Shown: positions 21,960-35,070 of the stretch, piece by piece | How the letters are laid out: the number at the start of each line of letters is the position of its first letter | How positions within the stretch are numbered: position 1 is the stretch's first letter | Source: Angiostrongylus vasorum | Taxonomy: Eukaryota > Nematoda > Chromadorea > Rhabditida > Metastrongylidae | Assembly (NCBI GenBank): GCA_018806985.1 | Contig: JADANN010000364.1 | Location: 1,302,001-1,366,000, forward strand | Length of the DNA stretch: 64,000 nucleotides | Direction of reading: 5' to 3' | Notes under the pieces: model-generated | Seen by the model: the letters and a program-made list of their open reading frames with translations, nothing else | Told to the model about the DNA's origin: nothing | The model's database searches: none | Translations under genes and position numbers: made by a program

Positions 21960-24210
21960 TCCACCTAATTTAATATACAAAGACAATTCGCTACATGTAA
22001 AACGAAAACACATTTAACAGTAACGATTTTATTGATAGCATTCCGAAGAAGAAGTGAAGGAAAGGAGGAAAAAAAACGTTTTTTCACAAGAAGTTCGATA
22101 CCTAGACAACACAACGAATAAGGAACGAGCGAAGAATCAACAAGGTAAACAAGAATCCAATATCTAAACAGCACAGTGTGAATCCCCTTGAGTACACTCT
22201 TGTAACCAGATTTCGCCGTACGTGCTACTCTGTGTGGCCCTTGCCATATCCTTTCCGACAAGACCTTAATCGTTTTAAAGTCAAGTTTTAAAGAATTATG
22301 AGTACTTAAAAGTATATAGGGATACTGAACAAAAAGTGGTCTCCAACGCTGTTCATAGCGTTGATCTACCTCAGAAATTATATAGAAAAGCAAGGTAATA
22401 ACAAGTCTAACTTCTTTAATCGGTTGTATAAAGGGATTAAATACGTTTGAAAGTACATTACGCAACACATTGAAAAAGCTATGGAAGCCTATAACTTTGA
22501 CGTACTAGAAGTTGGGATGATGGTCGAAAGGGCTACAAACCTGTTTGTACCCGCAATCGAACTAAAAGAAGTCTTGTAATAAAAGAACATCAACAAAATG
22601 ACCTATGTTAAGTTTCTAGGAACTTAATATTAAGGAAATGAATCAGAAATTTAGAAAAAATGATAGAATTTCATGTCTGCCTCATGATAGGACCACTTTC
22701 CTTCGAACAAAACCGCTCTTTCAAAGAATGAGACAACGCCACTCCTTTAGATAAGAACGAATCGACTTTAAAACGTTAATTCAAACCGTCCAGAAGTAGA
22801 AAGAGGTGAACGTTGCGAGTTACCCGCGTGATAAACTGGGTCAACCATTTTGACAGATAAAGGCCGACGTCCTGAAATAGTAAGATATAAACAATATGAA
22901 ATCATGTGGACATCAGGCGATATGGCAACGGTTAGAGGTGCCCTTCGTTATACACTGACTCATTACTAAGAAACTCCACCCAAGATAATTGAAAACTGCC
23001 ATCCCTTCAACATATTAATACGAAATTTCGGACAGCATTGAAAAATTCTTAGAACCATTGAGAAAGGACTCGATGGAGTACACGGTAACTCAAGCCAACC
23101 CACTCTACCTTATTTAATTGCAGTATAGACGTATGTAATATAACAAAATTCCGCTGATTGAAGGAGTCAATGCACTACTAAAATAGTGTTTCCTCACTGA
23201 ACACCCACTATTCCTACCATTAAAGCAGCAAGAAAAGGCTATGCAATAAGGTCAAAGTTATTCACCGGCGCAAAAAGTGTACAACTGGAAGAGAGAGAGC
23301 TACGTTTTCAAGTGCCCGTAATTTTTGCTTTACCGAAGCTACTGTTCCTTGTAAACAGTACCAAAGAGTGAGACCCAATATTCAAGGAAAGGAATGAAAA
23401 AGCCCATTTCATCAAGAAAGCCCTGTGTGAAGCAGTCACAGTCATAGATCAATTGTGACGGATTCTACGTAAACATAAAGTATTAAATAAACACGGATAA
23501 CGTTTTAACAAGAGAACTCTGCAGAGTACAAGAAACAACCGTAAGCTGCCTTTGGCCTTTCAATCAGGCCCCTAACTAAACTGCTCCTCTAGCCTTCTGT
23601 TACGCTGTTTACAAATGAGCAAACGTTCACTATACTGGAGTTAGACATGGAAGGAAACCAGAATTTAGGAGATGTGGATAATCATGCATGAGAGTTAGCA
23701 AAACAAATTAACGCAAATGGGGGACATTTAGACAAAGACGATGCTAATTCTAATTTACAAACGATGAACTTGACTGGATGGACAACAACAAAGAAAGCCA
23801 TACGGTGAAAGCCGAAGGGAAATTTCTTTTGCTTCACTGGAAGATAACTCATTGTTGCAGTGGTCGTTGTGGTGCTGGCGGATCTCGATACACCAGAAAT
23901 GTGGTAGAGACACCTGGATGTTTACGTGTATGCGATTCTGCCACGGGAGTCTTCTTGGTTTGTGTCGATTTGCCAGTCTCGGACTTGGGTTATTAAACCT
24001 TTATATACATAAACAATAACGTCCATAACGCAATAATAATGTAATAGCAACGACAGAAGACCATGAACGCGAAATGACGCAAGTTAGAAGTCATGAGGCG
24101 CTTATAGGTACTAAAAAGGCAATAGCTTTGGAATATTGCCACAAAATTAATTCGACGACAACTGTAATAATAATTACATCATAATACAACGACTAGACCG
24201 CCATGAGTAA
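21960..24210. other. Unclassified AT-rich stretch with coding-like pieces
   Basis: Several plus-strand pieces look coding but are cut by stops: EKAMEAYNFDVLEVGMMVER near 22470, KKALCEAVTVIDQL near 23415, and a LIVAVVVVLA hydrophobic run near 23850. A minus-strand ORF of 167 codons covers 21965-22468. I do not recognise any of them. A decayed retroelement is possible, but no RT, protease or LTR pair was found. Confidence 0.3.
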
Positions 24211-24904
24211 TGGCTCGCCCACACCATCAATGCCCGGTGCGGCGGGTGAGCGACATGGTGCACTGGACGCAGATGGGCAAAGTCGGTAAGATAGCTCGTT
24301 GGGCGCGGATGGGCAGAGTGAGCAAGTACAACTGACCTGGGCCGTGGCCACCAGATCTTACATGATCATGGTTGTACCAGATCAATAAATCATATGAGCA
24401 ATGAGGTGAGGAGGAAGCAATGAGCAAGCATTTACTAAGGTCGATGCACGATGACACGTATTGGTGAGTCATCTGCGGTACACAGTCCGTCGGCTGGTCT
24501 TAGTAACGCTGTGTCTGCAGCGTGAAATTTGGCATCGATGGGTGCAACCAGTGACCTCATGATGACTTGGGCCACAAATAGCGATTGAAAACTGGTAAGT
24601 CGACTATAGTGGTATTACACTCACCGTTCATCTATCATTCATTCTTTTGATCCCACGGTCGTCCCAGCTATCCGTTTCTTTGTTGGAACATATCGAAGAC
24701 ATGGTGATAACATCGAAGGGAAATGTAGGATTTTTCTCCAATTCAATGATTTCATTATATTGCCGAGTCCTTAAGGGATGAGAGGGCCGGTTGGCTCGAG
24801 GCATTGCCGAAGTAGAGAGCATGCGTGGGCAGGCATAGCTAACCACTACGTACTTTTCTTAATGTCGTAGCCCAGTTCTTATTTGCATAGTTCTGAATCA
24901 TTAT

Positions 24905-25290
24905 TCAGCTGATTCCTTCTAACGGTTCACCTCCTCATCGTGGCTGGGAGGTGTTCCTGGGTGTCAGGCTACGATTTACAGCGGGAGGTATTCATCCCGG
25001 GCAGGGTCTCCCAAGCTGAGAAGGAGTCCGGCGTTCTCATCAGGAAGCCCAGCTAACAGTAAACCAACAGCAGGATCCACCATCGTCCCGGTATCAAACT
25101 AACCGCATGGTGACAAATCTCCCCTCTGATCCACAAGGGCGAAGACTGCCTGTGGTGGTGGACCTGGGGGCAGAGTTTGGCCAGGCTGCCCCCTGGGACC
25201 TCCAGTTAACCACAATGGCTAAACCAGCGAATCTTCTGAGAACGGAACTTATGATGGGGCCTGCAAAACTGGCCATCCAAGAATATAAGA
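24905..25290 (-). repeat. Repeat C copy
   Basis: Reverse complement of the 380 bp repeat: it begins AACGGTTCACCTCCTCATCG, has GGTCTCCCAAGCTGAGAAGG and CCTCTGATCCACAAGGGCG, and ends GGCCATCCAAGAATATAAG. Confidence 0.75.
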
Positions 25291-25539
25291 AAGTTTCTGA
25301 TTACAGATGAAATGATACGTTTAGATGTAGAGGACTCGAACCTTTACACAGCCCTACTTGATCGCTGTTTTCTTCTTGTGGACTTCTTCAGCCTTTTATT
25401 CAGTCTGTGGTCTGCCATGGGTTCGATGCATAGTTATTCTATGTATGTGCACAATTTTGTGTATATGTACTGTTTTCAAACAGAATTTCAAGTTGGCCTG
25501 AAAAGTCTGGTATTCAGTCTATCCATGCAATGATTTAAC

Positions 25540-26045
25540 ATGAAGCTGGTGCAAAAGGGAGCAGATCAAACTGCACGGTTCTCCGATTACAGAGGCTACC
25601 TCTTCCCGCTATCTTGGGCGTTCGATGAGCGCGGAAAACAATATGGAGAAATTAGACAGGAGAAGGAGAGCAGCATGCGCTGCATTTGGCCCTCTCAAAA
25701 ACACTGAAGACTAGTTAAAGGAACCCAACATCCGCGCCCACTTTTTTCGATTCAGCAGTCCTCACAGCGCTGTATTATTGCAGTAAAGACGTGGGCCGAT
25801 ACTTCAAACCATGACAAGAACGCTACACACATATTCACCAAGCGCTTGAACGACGTCTTTTAGCCGGTACACACATTTAGCCGAGATGTGAAGCTCTGAT
25901 GTTCGAAGTTCTTCTAATCTTCGAGATTGAGCAGAAGACAAGTCGATAGGAAACGTTGATGGGCCGGTCATGTAATGAGGAGAACAGACGACAGATATTT
26001 CAAAACCGACTTTCCTTTAACCTCCGCATTACTAACCAACATGTG
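25540..26045 (+). mobile_element. RTE-like fragment of a second lineage (RT C-terminal part)
   Basis: Read with shifts it gives SSRYLGRSMSAENNMEKLDR, RRRAACAAFGPLKNTED and NIRAHFFDSAVLTALYYCS. This is the same protein region as 10850-11000 of the main RTE copy but clearly different in sequence (AAFGPLK against GAFKSIE), so it belongs to another subfamily. Confidence 0.7.
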
Positions 26046-26049
26046 TTCT

Positions 26050-26300
26050 TTTGTTGATAAGCTTACACGAGGTTGACAAATAATTTTTATCCGGCTGACG
26101 TTTCTATGTCTTCCTCTTCATCGGAGCTGATGATCCGAGTCGATAGTCGACAGATAGGCGAAAAAACTGTAGAGTGGACTCCACGAGGAGCAATCGTCTC
26201 CTTGGACGACTACCTCATAGCAGGATATTATGTGGAATACAACCATAAGGATGCTCAGATGGAGCAGAACTCGGAAACTTAGCAAAAATCAATAAACAAA
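26050..26300. repeat. Motif-bearing MITE-like repeat joined to a SINE-2 fragment
   Basis: GATAAGCTTACACGAGGTTG resembles the terminal sequence of the TIR element at 37.36 kb. CCGGCTGACGTTTCTATGTC follows, then CTCATCGGAGC. From 26220 a SINE-2 end appears (AATACAACCATAAGGATGCT). Confidence 0.55.
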
Positions 26301-26809
26301 ATAACAAAGCCACAAACAAGTTTCCAGTATATTTTTTTGCATTTGTGGCTGCAGCTTCACTTCACTAGTAGCCACAGCACATCATAACTTTAACCTAAGT
26401 CATTCCCTGTGCCACTACTTTTGTCCCGTCATTATTATGTTATTGTTTTATTTACGTATATAGACGGTTTAATTATTTCAATTTTGAGGCTGGTCAACCA
26501 ATACAACATCTGAAAGACTCGAGTGGCAAACTCATCTGCACAATCCGAACCACTTTCTCATGCACCGTATCCCTTCCTAACACGTGTTATCCATTGCACG
26601 AAGCCAGGCCCTTCATTCGCCTTCCTCTCACCCAGTTTTGTGATAGTTGATCAAACGATAGTAAAAATTCCCAAGACCAACTTTCTCTAAACTTCGGCGT
26701 TGGTCAAATAATTCAGTGTTTTCTTGATGAGGAACAAGAAATTGTTGCTTTACTCTTTTTATTCGGAAAAAGACCGATGTTAAGATTGGTATTAAGGCTA
26801 GATATCAGA

Positions 26810-26965
26810 CTGTTATTACTGCTACAGTACTACAATGCTACTACTGCTACCACTACTACTATATTACTACTACTACTTACTACTATTTCATTACTGCTGT
26901 AGTCTACTACTTCCTACTGTATTACTACGTTACGGATTAGACTGACATTTATTACTACTATTTAA
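26810..26965. repeat. ACT/CTA-rich imperfect microsatellite
   Basis: Degenerate run of TACTACTACT-type triplets with occasional interruptions. No coding role is evident. Confidence 0.8.
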
Positions 26966-27099
26966 GGCTGATATTTTAATGTGGTAGAGGGGCAATACCC
27001 ATCCATGCGAATTCTGTGTGGTTGATCTCCACGTGAAATACTCACTGGAGCACTTATGGAAAGCTGATTGTACGAAGAAGCTATTTTATTTTTTAAAGC

Positions 27100-27250
27100 G
27101 ATTGAAATCTTGGTTTTCTGTTTCTTCTATTTGGTTAAGGGAGGTGTATGGTTGGGTAGATTGCAGTCAACTTGACCTTTCCAGGTTCTGGAAAAAAGCG
27201 AATTTCGCCTAAACGTTAGCTTTTTTTTCGGATGAAAACCCTTAGTGGCA
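27100..27250. repeat. Copy of the CGTCAGC-motif MITE-like repeat
   Basis: Shares TGGTTGGGTAGATTGCAGTC.., TTGACCTTTCCAGGTTCTGG and GCCTAAACGTTAGC with copies at 15.3, 37.1 and 55.6 kb. Confidence 0.6.
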
Positions 27251-28640
27251 AAAATCAGTAAAGTTTTTCCTCTGGAAAAGCCGCACCTATTGCATAGCTA
27301 ATGAGTATGCCTCTGCTTTTGAACGCGTTATGATAATTGCAGCGTTCAAACTTCGTGCTGGAGCGGCATACTAACTTGTATTGGGTCGTAATGAAAAGAA
27401 AGAGTCGTATATTGCTGTTTAGATAAACCTATTTGTTGGAGCGTTAAAGAACAATGAATTCAGCGTTGATCCATCTCGTAGAAATTCACCACGCATTCGA
27501 CTCCATTCGTAGCATCGTAGAGATGATCGTGTTCATATATGATTCACAACAACTACTGGGACCCAGAAATTCAGTGATTTTTTTGTTTTACCGGGCAAGT
27601 TTCTTCTTCATTTTACTGACCAGAAAGCCTTGGATGGTTTGGTTATCCCAGGACACGGATTTAAGCTGATGATCATGTCTTTATTACATGATATCTTTAG
27701 CCATTTCTGCTGCATCAGCTCCAAATTATGTTTATAAAAGCATTACTAGCTCAGAATAAAGTGAGTATTAACCGCTAAGTGTATATTTATGGCCCGTTTG
27801 AAGGATCTTCACACGATCCACGTTGCTTGGACGCATTGTTAAAGCCGACGAGCACAGTCATTCGCACTTATCAAAGCGTGACTTTCGTTGATTGGAAGGA
27901 AAGTCTCTTACTTTACAGGATTTTATCTGGGAAAATCTAGTCGTTATTTGGTTAAAGATATGATTTTTCGCAGAATAGTCCGCTATAACAAACAAACGTA
28001 AATTACATGGAAAATCAGTTTCGCATAAATAATAGCGCGAAGAATGGCGAGCAGTGCTGCAGTACCCACACTGCTCCGAATTTGATAGCTCACAACGAAC
28101 TAATCAAGCTTACCGAGGTCGGCAAATCCGTGTCAGATTTGTCCGAAGGGTATAAGAAGCCCTGATTGGGTGCATCGATGGGCGACCGAAAGTTATGCAC
28201 CCAGTAGGGGGGTGGACTTACTGACACGCAGCTGTCATCACAGAATGTTCTTATTGATGTTAAGGAACACCGTGAATGCATATTTTGAGCTGTGGGAAAC
28301 GATTTGAAACTAGGGGTATGTGGGATTGGTGGTACAATTTCTAGTGACTTTCCTATCGTGAATGATTCCACTCCTTAATGGATCACAGGGGGGTGGATTC
28401 TTCGTAGTTGACAAATTTACCATTACGTTGCAAGCATCTTTGGGAGAAACTACGTATAGCTACATATAATTGTGCAACGCTTTCATTACTTTATCAGAGC
28501 CAAATTCGGCATGAAATCGGAAACAACAGAAGTCGCAGTTGTGAGCATTTTAATTTGGGTGAGTATTGCTAACAAATGAAATGAAATGAAATTAAACCGG
28601 CCACAAACAATTGATGACAAGCCATTCAATTTCTTAGGAA
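27251..28640. other. Intergenic, no gene recognised
   Basis: Short ORFs (including 93 codons on the minus strand at 28090-28371) show no domain, no splice-supported structure and no repeat match within the window. Confidence 0.35.
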
Positions 28641-28649
28641 GGTTAAGTC

Positions 28650-28775
28650 AAACTGTTGACCTTTTATTTTCTGCTTACTATATATAATTTTTGTGCCAGG
28701 GTGTGATGTGAAATACAACCACAACGATGCTGAGATATTCGCAAAACTTGGATCCCGGGCTAGATGGAACCACGA
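28650..28775. repeat. SINE-2 family 3' piece
   Basis: CCTTTTATTTTCTGCTTACT.., CAGGGTGTGATGTGAAATAC.. and GATGCTGAGATATTCGCAAA, followed by ACTTGGATCCCGGGC. Confidence 0.65.
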
Positions 28776-29354
28776 ACTGCGAATGTTAAGTCAGTTGAAT
28801 TTTGTTGCTTAGACACGAGAAGTTGCTTGTTAGCAGGAACTTGATGACCAAGAAATAGAATATAAGGATGTTCTAGCACTGAATGTTCATCGGATGGAAT
28901 GCTCAAAATCAGCCAGAGAAAAAGAGAATGTGGTAGACTTATATTGGTGGTTTTCCACTAGTCTTCCAAATGATTCCCATTCAGCGAAAGAGGTCGTCTT
29001 CTCAAGTCGCGAGTGCATCACCGATATTACGGTGAATCGACGTTCCCTCCATTTATTTTAATTTCTCCTTAAGATTGAACTCCATTCCACTTTTAGACCT
29101 CACATTGCGTTGGCCGACTTTTTTTTCTCCTCGTACTGCTTTCAATTGCTAAAATCGTTGTTTCTTATTCTTATTGTGTAACAAACTTTAATTCTTTGTC
29201 GTAGGCAATATTAGTGTTTGAATGTCCCACAAAAATCGTCGTGCTGCTCAGAGTCGACTTGATCCATTTGGTGAATTTACGGCTTTTCAGTTGCTAATAA
29301 CTGCACTTTCAATAATTCAAAAGACTAACTTTCTACAAATATCAGCATGAATAA

Positions 29355-29515
29355 TTGGTATACTTATTTATGTGGTCTTATAAACTGATCTTGTTGAGCT
29401 AATGCGAGGTTGGCATAGGTTTTCGTTGACGTTGTTGTTGGTGTGGTGTTGTTGGTTGATGGTTGACGTTTCAGCAATTTAGCCTTCGCCAGCGCTCAAT
29501 GGTTGTGTCTACGCT
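29355..29515. repeat. Dispersed repeat, copy 1 of 2 (partner at 54.49 kb)
   Basis: TTATGTGGTCTTATAAACTG.., GATCTTGTTGAGCTAATGCG.., then GTTGACGTTTCAGCAATTTAGCC. The same order recurs in the same orientation at 54490-54650. It contains the CGTTTC..TTCGCC motif. Confidence 0.65.
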
Positions 29516-30460
29516 ATTTTTCACTTTCACTACCTTGTCCAGTTCATTACTATCATATTTCAGATTTATACACGCGACTAAACTTGGTTTTTATTGACCT
29601 TGTTAATTTTGCTTTTTGCGTTGTCACCTTAGAAATTTTTTATGCAATTCTCTGGTTAAAAATGTCTCCAATCAGTCTGCATGTACACCCTGGTTCGCTT
29701 CAATTATTATTGCTTTCCTTTTTTTAAAGAAAAAGTTTTATTCGACTCTTTTTTTTAGACCTTATCTAATGGAATATTTTGCATTCGCTCGAGACATACC
29801 TTATCTATCGTGTACCGTATATACTGAGGAAAAAGTAGAGCTTTAACCCTGCAGCAGCGTTAACACGCTAGACGTATTCAGAACACGCGGGTGGAGCCAG
29901 GTCATTAGGTTGAATCAATTTGCAAACTTAGCCTGGTCGTCTGCTGGTTATTCAAGCTATCACTTGTTAACAGAAAGTTTAGAAAAAAGCCTTTGTTCAT
30001 GAAAATAAATCACCAGAGAGAAAGAAAATGAGACCTATAGGTGCGTTACTGGTCATTCCCATGAAACCATGATGACCCCTATAGGCGTCACTCATCGAGA
30101 GAGTGATAAATACTTAATAACTAATTGTGCTTTTGTTGTAGTGGAAAGAAATCAGTTTCCGCTGTGCAAAATATGCTAAGGCAACTTTCATTTCGAAGCA
30201 TAACGTTGTCTCCACAATGACATGTACCATGTACGGTGAAGTTGCTACGGTTTTTACCTTGTCGAATTGTACATTAGGTGCTAAAAAATGGAAAAGGCTA
30301 ACAGAAATGCTGCATTTAGTACTAGATCTTATGAAAAAATGTAGAATTCGCATGAAGATTAATACAACGATTTGAAAAAAAACTGCCTGTTAAGTCGCAA
30401 ATACAAATGATCTGCGCTTTTTTTCATTGGCAAGCTAACACGGCTCCTGCACCTATGCTG
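29516..30460. other. Intergenic, no gene recognised
   Basis: T-rich. Overlapping short ORFs near 29500-29850 have hydrophobic stretches but no identifiable family. A GAGACCTATAGGTGCG / CCTATAGGCGTCACTC pair lies near 30030-30090. Confidence 0.3.
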
Positions 30461-30469
30461 TTAAGGTCT

Positions 30470-33065
30470 CAGGACCATTCCAGGCCGCCCTAAATCGCAA
30501 ACGACTAAAACGATGTGTACCTACAATGCACGCACACCTACATCTGCGTCCTCGTTAGAAAAAGTTGATAATGCAGGCAAGAAGGATAGGGCACGACGAC
30601 ATCGGACTGGCCGAGACGAGAAGACGCCCATTCAACGCCGTCTATGACACCGGAAAAGAACTGCTCCTGGAAATACGCCACAGTGGAGGACTCGGCGGCA
30701 TCAACGTTTTCGTCAACACGAGTTTGACCATGAACATCGATTCATTCGAAAAAATAACAACACGAATCGTACCGGTTTCGACAATCCTTGTCGTTAACGC
30801 ACCGACGTCAAGCTATGACAAAGAAGAAGTCGGAATGTTCTATTTGGATTTGGAAAAGTGTACAGAGAAGACTAACCATTCTTCGTTGTCATAACTGGAG
30901 ATTTCTACGCTGAAAGTGGACCAGGAAGAACGTCACACTGAGATCCACTGATCATCCTCAGCGCTTGACATGCGAGTATCGCAGTTGAGAGTACCGTAGC
31001 GAAATAGACGACATTATGGTAAGTCGAAGGTTTTGCCTGACCGATGACGCTGTTTTTCCCAAACTCTCTCGTGCAAGATATCATTTCTAGCAGAAAGGAA
31101 AAAAAGCCGCTTATTTCAAAAAAATAAAGTCCCAAAAACCACTATGATATGAACTGGGGCTTATCCAGTTCACTAGTCGGCTATTAGGAAGATGCCCCCC
31201 TAACATCGATGAGGGAATACGATCGGCTAACTAAATATCTTCACATTAGCGCTATGAAAGCTGAGAGTGAGAAAGTCACCAAGAGACGCTCTGTGCAAAA
31301 ACACTCGAGCTGATACGACAACTTGTTATCTCACGAGCTACAGGCAACCAGCTCACGTCTGAACTTGCAAAATTTTGCTAACAAGCGGTTGAAGAAAATC
31401 TTTGAGAGAAACAGCAGCAGTTGTGGTCGAAGCTGTAGAGGCTAGGAAAAACATTCGCAAAGACACCGAAGCTTCGCCTATAAGAAAACCAAGATGATTC
31501 CACTGTGGCGCTGAGATGGAACAGCTACGGCTTCCACAAAGGGAAATGGAGAAAATCACTCACGATCACTACTCAGATCTCTTCAAAAGCAACGTCTTCC
31601 TACTCTCACATGAAATAAATAAGGCTTGATATGCCGTGCCACCGGTTCTTCGTTCCGAAATCCAACATTCTCTTTCGTCGGTGAAAAAATCGTACAAGGC
31701 CAACTCCGGACAGGATAAGACGTGAACATCTGAACAACCATCCGCCTGTCCTCGTAAACACACTGGCTCGACTTTTCACACGTTGTCTAATGCAAGGTGC
31801 CTACTCAATGGAAGACCTGCAAGACCGTGTTAATGTTCAAGGGGGTGAGCTCCACGATACCCGCAACTATCGCCCAATCTGTTTGCTGTCTTTCGTCTAC
31901 AAACTTTTCACTCGAGTAATATCCTAAACAGGATTGGCAGAACACTCGGCGAAGGACATGTGAGCAAGCAGGCTTTCGAAAAAGGATTTAGTACGATGGA
32001 CCACATCCACACAATAACAAGACTCATTGATGTATCGCGATAGTGAAAGGGACCGCTCTGTCTCAATTCCGTCCATTTAAAGAAAGCTTTTGACTCAGCT
32101 GGGATAGAAGCAGTTATGGAATCCCTGGAGAGTCAGGGAGAGCGTACTCAGTACATAAAGATTCTTCGTGAGCTGTATGAAAATTTCACAACCAACATTC
32201 CTTCATTTTACAACGATGTTATCATCGACGTCAAAACAAGGGATAGAAAAGGCGATATCATATCGCCAAAATTATTACCGCCACTCTCGAGAACGTCATG
32301 CGAACATTGGAATGGGACAACATAGTAGTGAAAATCGATGGTCGGCAAGTACAACATCTTCGTTTGCTGATGAAGTCGTTCTTATAACACCAAACCTTCG
32401 ACTAAATCTCACAAAAACGATGTTGATGGGGGAACGGATTGGTTACGTACGTCCCATTTACGCTCAACGGAACGAATATCTCGGAATGCTCCAGCTACGT
32501 CTATCTAGGTCGGGAAGTCAAAATGATAAACGACTTAGCTCCAGAGCTGAGCAGAAGGAAACGAGAGGCCTGGAGAGCTTTTCAAGAGCATCGAGGATAT
32601 AGTGAAGAGAACAAGGAACATCCGACTCCGTGCCCATCTTTTCGACTCCACGATTCTCACTGCCTTAACACACGCGTCGGAAACTTTGTTGCTGCGTAAG
32701 AAGGATGAGAGGTCACTCAGTGTTATTGAACGCGTAGTCGAAAGGACGATGCTAGGGAGTATCCCGTACCACGCAAGCAAGGAAAGGGGTCCGAAGCTTG
32801 GACCTACGTCAACAATCAAAAATTAAATAAAATAGGCCGTTCTATTCGCAAAACAGTCAAAGATAAGATGGGTCGGATACGTAATGCGTATGAATGACAA
32901 CCAATGGACAAGAGCCGTTAGCGACTGGATTCCTCGGACCGTCAAACATACTGCAGGGAAGACCATCGACCCGATGGTCAGAGTTCTTCACGAAAACCGT
33001 GGAAGAAAGGTATGATGCTCAACGAGACCATAGTGCGAGCAGAACCCTTAGAATTGAAACACTTC
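30470..33065 (+). mobile_element. RTE-type retrotransposon copy, broken
   Basis: The same family as the 8-11 kb copy. It begins near GTGTACCTACAATGCACGC and shows the endonuclease start ([19 protein letters not shown] near 30600), linker, RT start and the C-terminal region (SSYVYLGREVKMINDLAPEL near 32490). The catalytic box near 32362 reads FADEVVLIT, so the second aspartate is glutamate. Many indels and stops are present. It is truncated at 33065, where a Repeat C copy follows. Confidence 0.82.
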
Positions 33066-33109
33066 TGTATAAGCATGCTATAAATTTATGTGTATTGCAT
33101 GTAAAGTAT

Positions 33110-33490
33110 CTACCCAACGGTCTACCACCTCATCATGGCTGGAAGGTGTTCCTGGATGCCTGCGATGTACAATGGGGCATTCATCCTCTCAGCAGCGTCT
33201 CCCAAGCTGAAAATGAGTGCGGCGTTTCCATCAGGAAGCCTAGGTAAGAATGAACCAATACCAGGGTTCACCACCGTCGTGGTATCAAACTAGTCGCATG
33301 GTGGCAAATCTCCCTCTGATCCACAAGGGCGGCGATTGCCTTTGGTGGTGACAACTTGGAGCAGACTTTGGTTAGGGTTGTCCTCGGAACTCAGGGAACC
33401 ACAATGGCCAAACCAGCAAAAACTTCAAAAAGTGAAAAATTATGCTTGGCGCCACACAACCAGTAAAGACGGGCTATCCAAGCATCCAAG
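33110..33490 (-). repeat. Repeat C copy
   Basis: Begins CCCAACGGTCTACCACCTCA.., has CGTCTCCCAAGCTGAAAATG and CCACAAGGGCGGCG, and ends GGGCTATCCAAGCATCC. It directly abuts the truncated RTE copy. Confidence 0.72.
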
Positions 33491-33591
33491 TAAGTATTTA
33501 TGTAAAATTATGCATAATATTGACATGTGCAAGTTTCTTTATATACTTCTTAGCGCAGAAAAGAGCTTCTGACGAACAATGACCAACACAG

Positions 33592-33593
<2 letters not shown>

Positions 33594-33634
<41 letters not shown>

Positions 33635-33645
33635 TATATATATGT
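33594..33645. repeat. (AT)n microsatellite
   Basis: About 50 bases of alternating A and T with one G interruption near 33632. Length is likely unstable between individuals. Confidence 0.95.
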
Positions 33646-33814
33646 GCAAATGTGCGTTAAATAAAAGGCATCGAGTTAAGGTCGTGCAGTTGCGGATATG
33701 TCAGAACAAACCTCATACAAGCAACAAAACTTGTTTTGTGAGCATCTGTTTGCAGATACGAGTAAGGTGAGGGATGGTGTGGAATGACTGTGATGAAGAT
33801 TGCATCGATAGAAG

Positions 33815-34100
33815 TATAAGGGATAAAGCTCTCGGCGTTGATCTATCCCCTGAGGGAAGCGCCATGCATTGGCCTTCACTAAGTGCCGTTGGCGATGATT
33901 TAATGCATAACTGGCCTATACAACTTCTCCAAGTCTCCTTTCGATGTATCAAATCAGTGATTCTACCATATCAGACAGGTCTAGCGCCAATTTACCAACC
34001 CCAGAGGGATGGAAGGACTGCTGAGCTTGGGGCGCGTGATCGATCCCATGTGTATTGCAGGGCGTCTCCGACCACTTCGCTACATACGTCCTCGATGTAT
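33815..34100 (-). repeat. SINE-1 copy
   Basis: GGGATAAAGCTCTCGGCGTT at the 3' end, the body CCAATTTACCAACCCCAGAG and the A-box end CACTTCGCTACATACGTCC. The B-box region GTGATCGATCCCATG is kept. Confidence 0.72.
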
Positions 34101-34770
34101 CGATACGAAAAATTTGAAACAATGCGGATTCGAGAGGTTGTAGTGCAAATATTTTCGTATTCGTAAACATTTTCCATGTTGTTCATTAAAATAAGGATCA
34201 ACGGCACTAATTCTAGTGCTACTTCATAGGAGCTCACATGGTAGCACCGCCATTACAACAGACTATATGCTTGTGGATTCAACTGTGGCTTCTGGATCTC
34301 AAAAAGTTGGTTCTAATTGTGAATGTGGTCGATTTATGCGTGGAATAAGTATTAGTTCTTTGGTTGCTTTTCTAAATTTTGGGTCAGACGCCTATCTCTT
34401 TTTGAGATCTCTTTCTACGCTCTCAAAGACGCTTTGACCATCTCGAGATCCGCCTTAATGCTAGATAATCACTTTCAGTTGCTAACAACGATGAAGTAAG
34501 TTCGACTCCGTTGTGGTTTCTTCCGAAAAAAAATACTAGTACAACTTATCACAGCTTTCCAGCGAACTACTTTCATTCTAAATGGATAAGCTCATTGTCC
34601 TGTAATTTTTAATGGACCAAACTACTCGTGAACTTTTCGGATTTTTCAAACAACGGTTCACTCATGAATAGCTTCCGTATAGCCACATTGATCTGCACTA
34701 CTTTGTCTAAACAACTGTTCAAGTTTTATCTTTCTTTCTATCGTATCAACTCTCAAAATTGTTTGGATTG
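34101..34770. other. Intergenic, no gene recognised
   Basis: Short ORFs only. No repeat of the window is recognised except a possible start of the next element near 34770. Confidence 0.3.
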
Positions 34771-35070
34771 TTCAGCTTACGCGATGTTGTCGTAAAACTT
34801 TTATTCGGCTAACGTTTCTACGTTGATCCAAGTTGATGGTTCATAGTCGTTCGTGAGCTCAATGTGGTATCTTCGTCGCCGTATCCAGTCGAATCCTCTT
34901 CAGTACAGCGCCTCTGGAATAAGGCAACCTCACCCGAGAGCGCTCTTTTATACAGGACAGTTATTGTTGACAATGATTTTCCTTTGATAATAAATTGCTT
35001 TTCAACAAACAGTCCATCCTGCAGCGGTCGGTATTATGTTAGCTAACCCATAGCTAATAACAAATCATAA
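34770..35070. repeat. Diverged relative of the TIR element at 37.36 kb
   Basis: CAGCTTACGCGATGTTGTCG, CGGCTAACGTTTCTACG, CTCTTTTATACAGGACAG and CAGTCCATCCTGCAGCGG follow the same order as 37363-37640, so this looks like another family member. Confidence 0.55.

Noticed and set aside
21965..22468. 167-codon minus-strand ORF
   Set aside because: No domain or splice support. The overlapping plus strand has equally plausible pieces.
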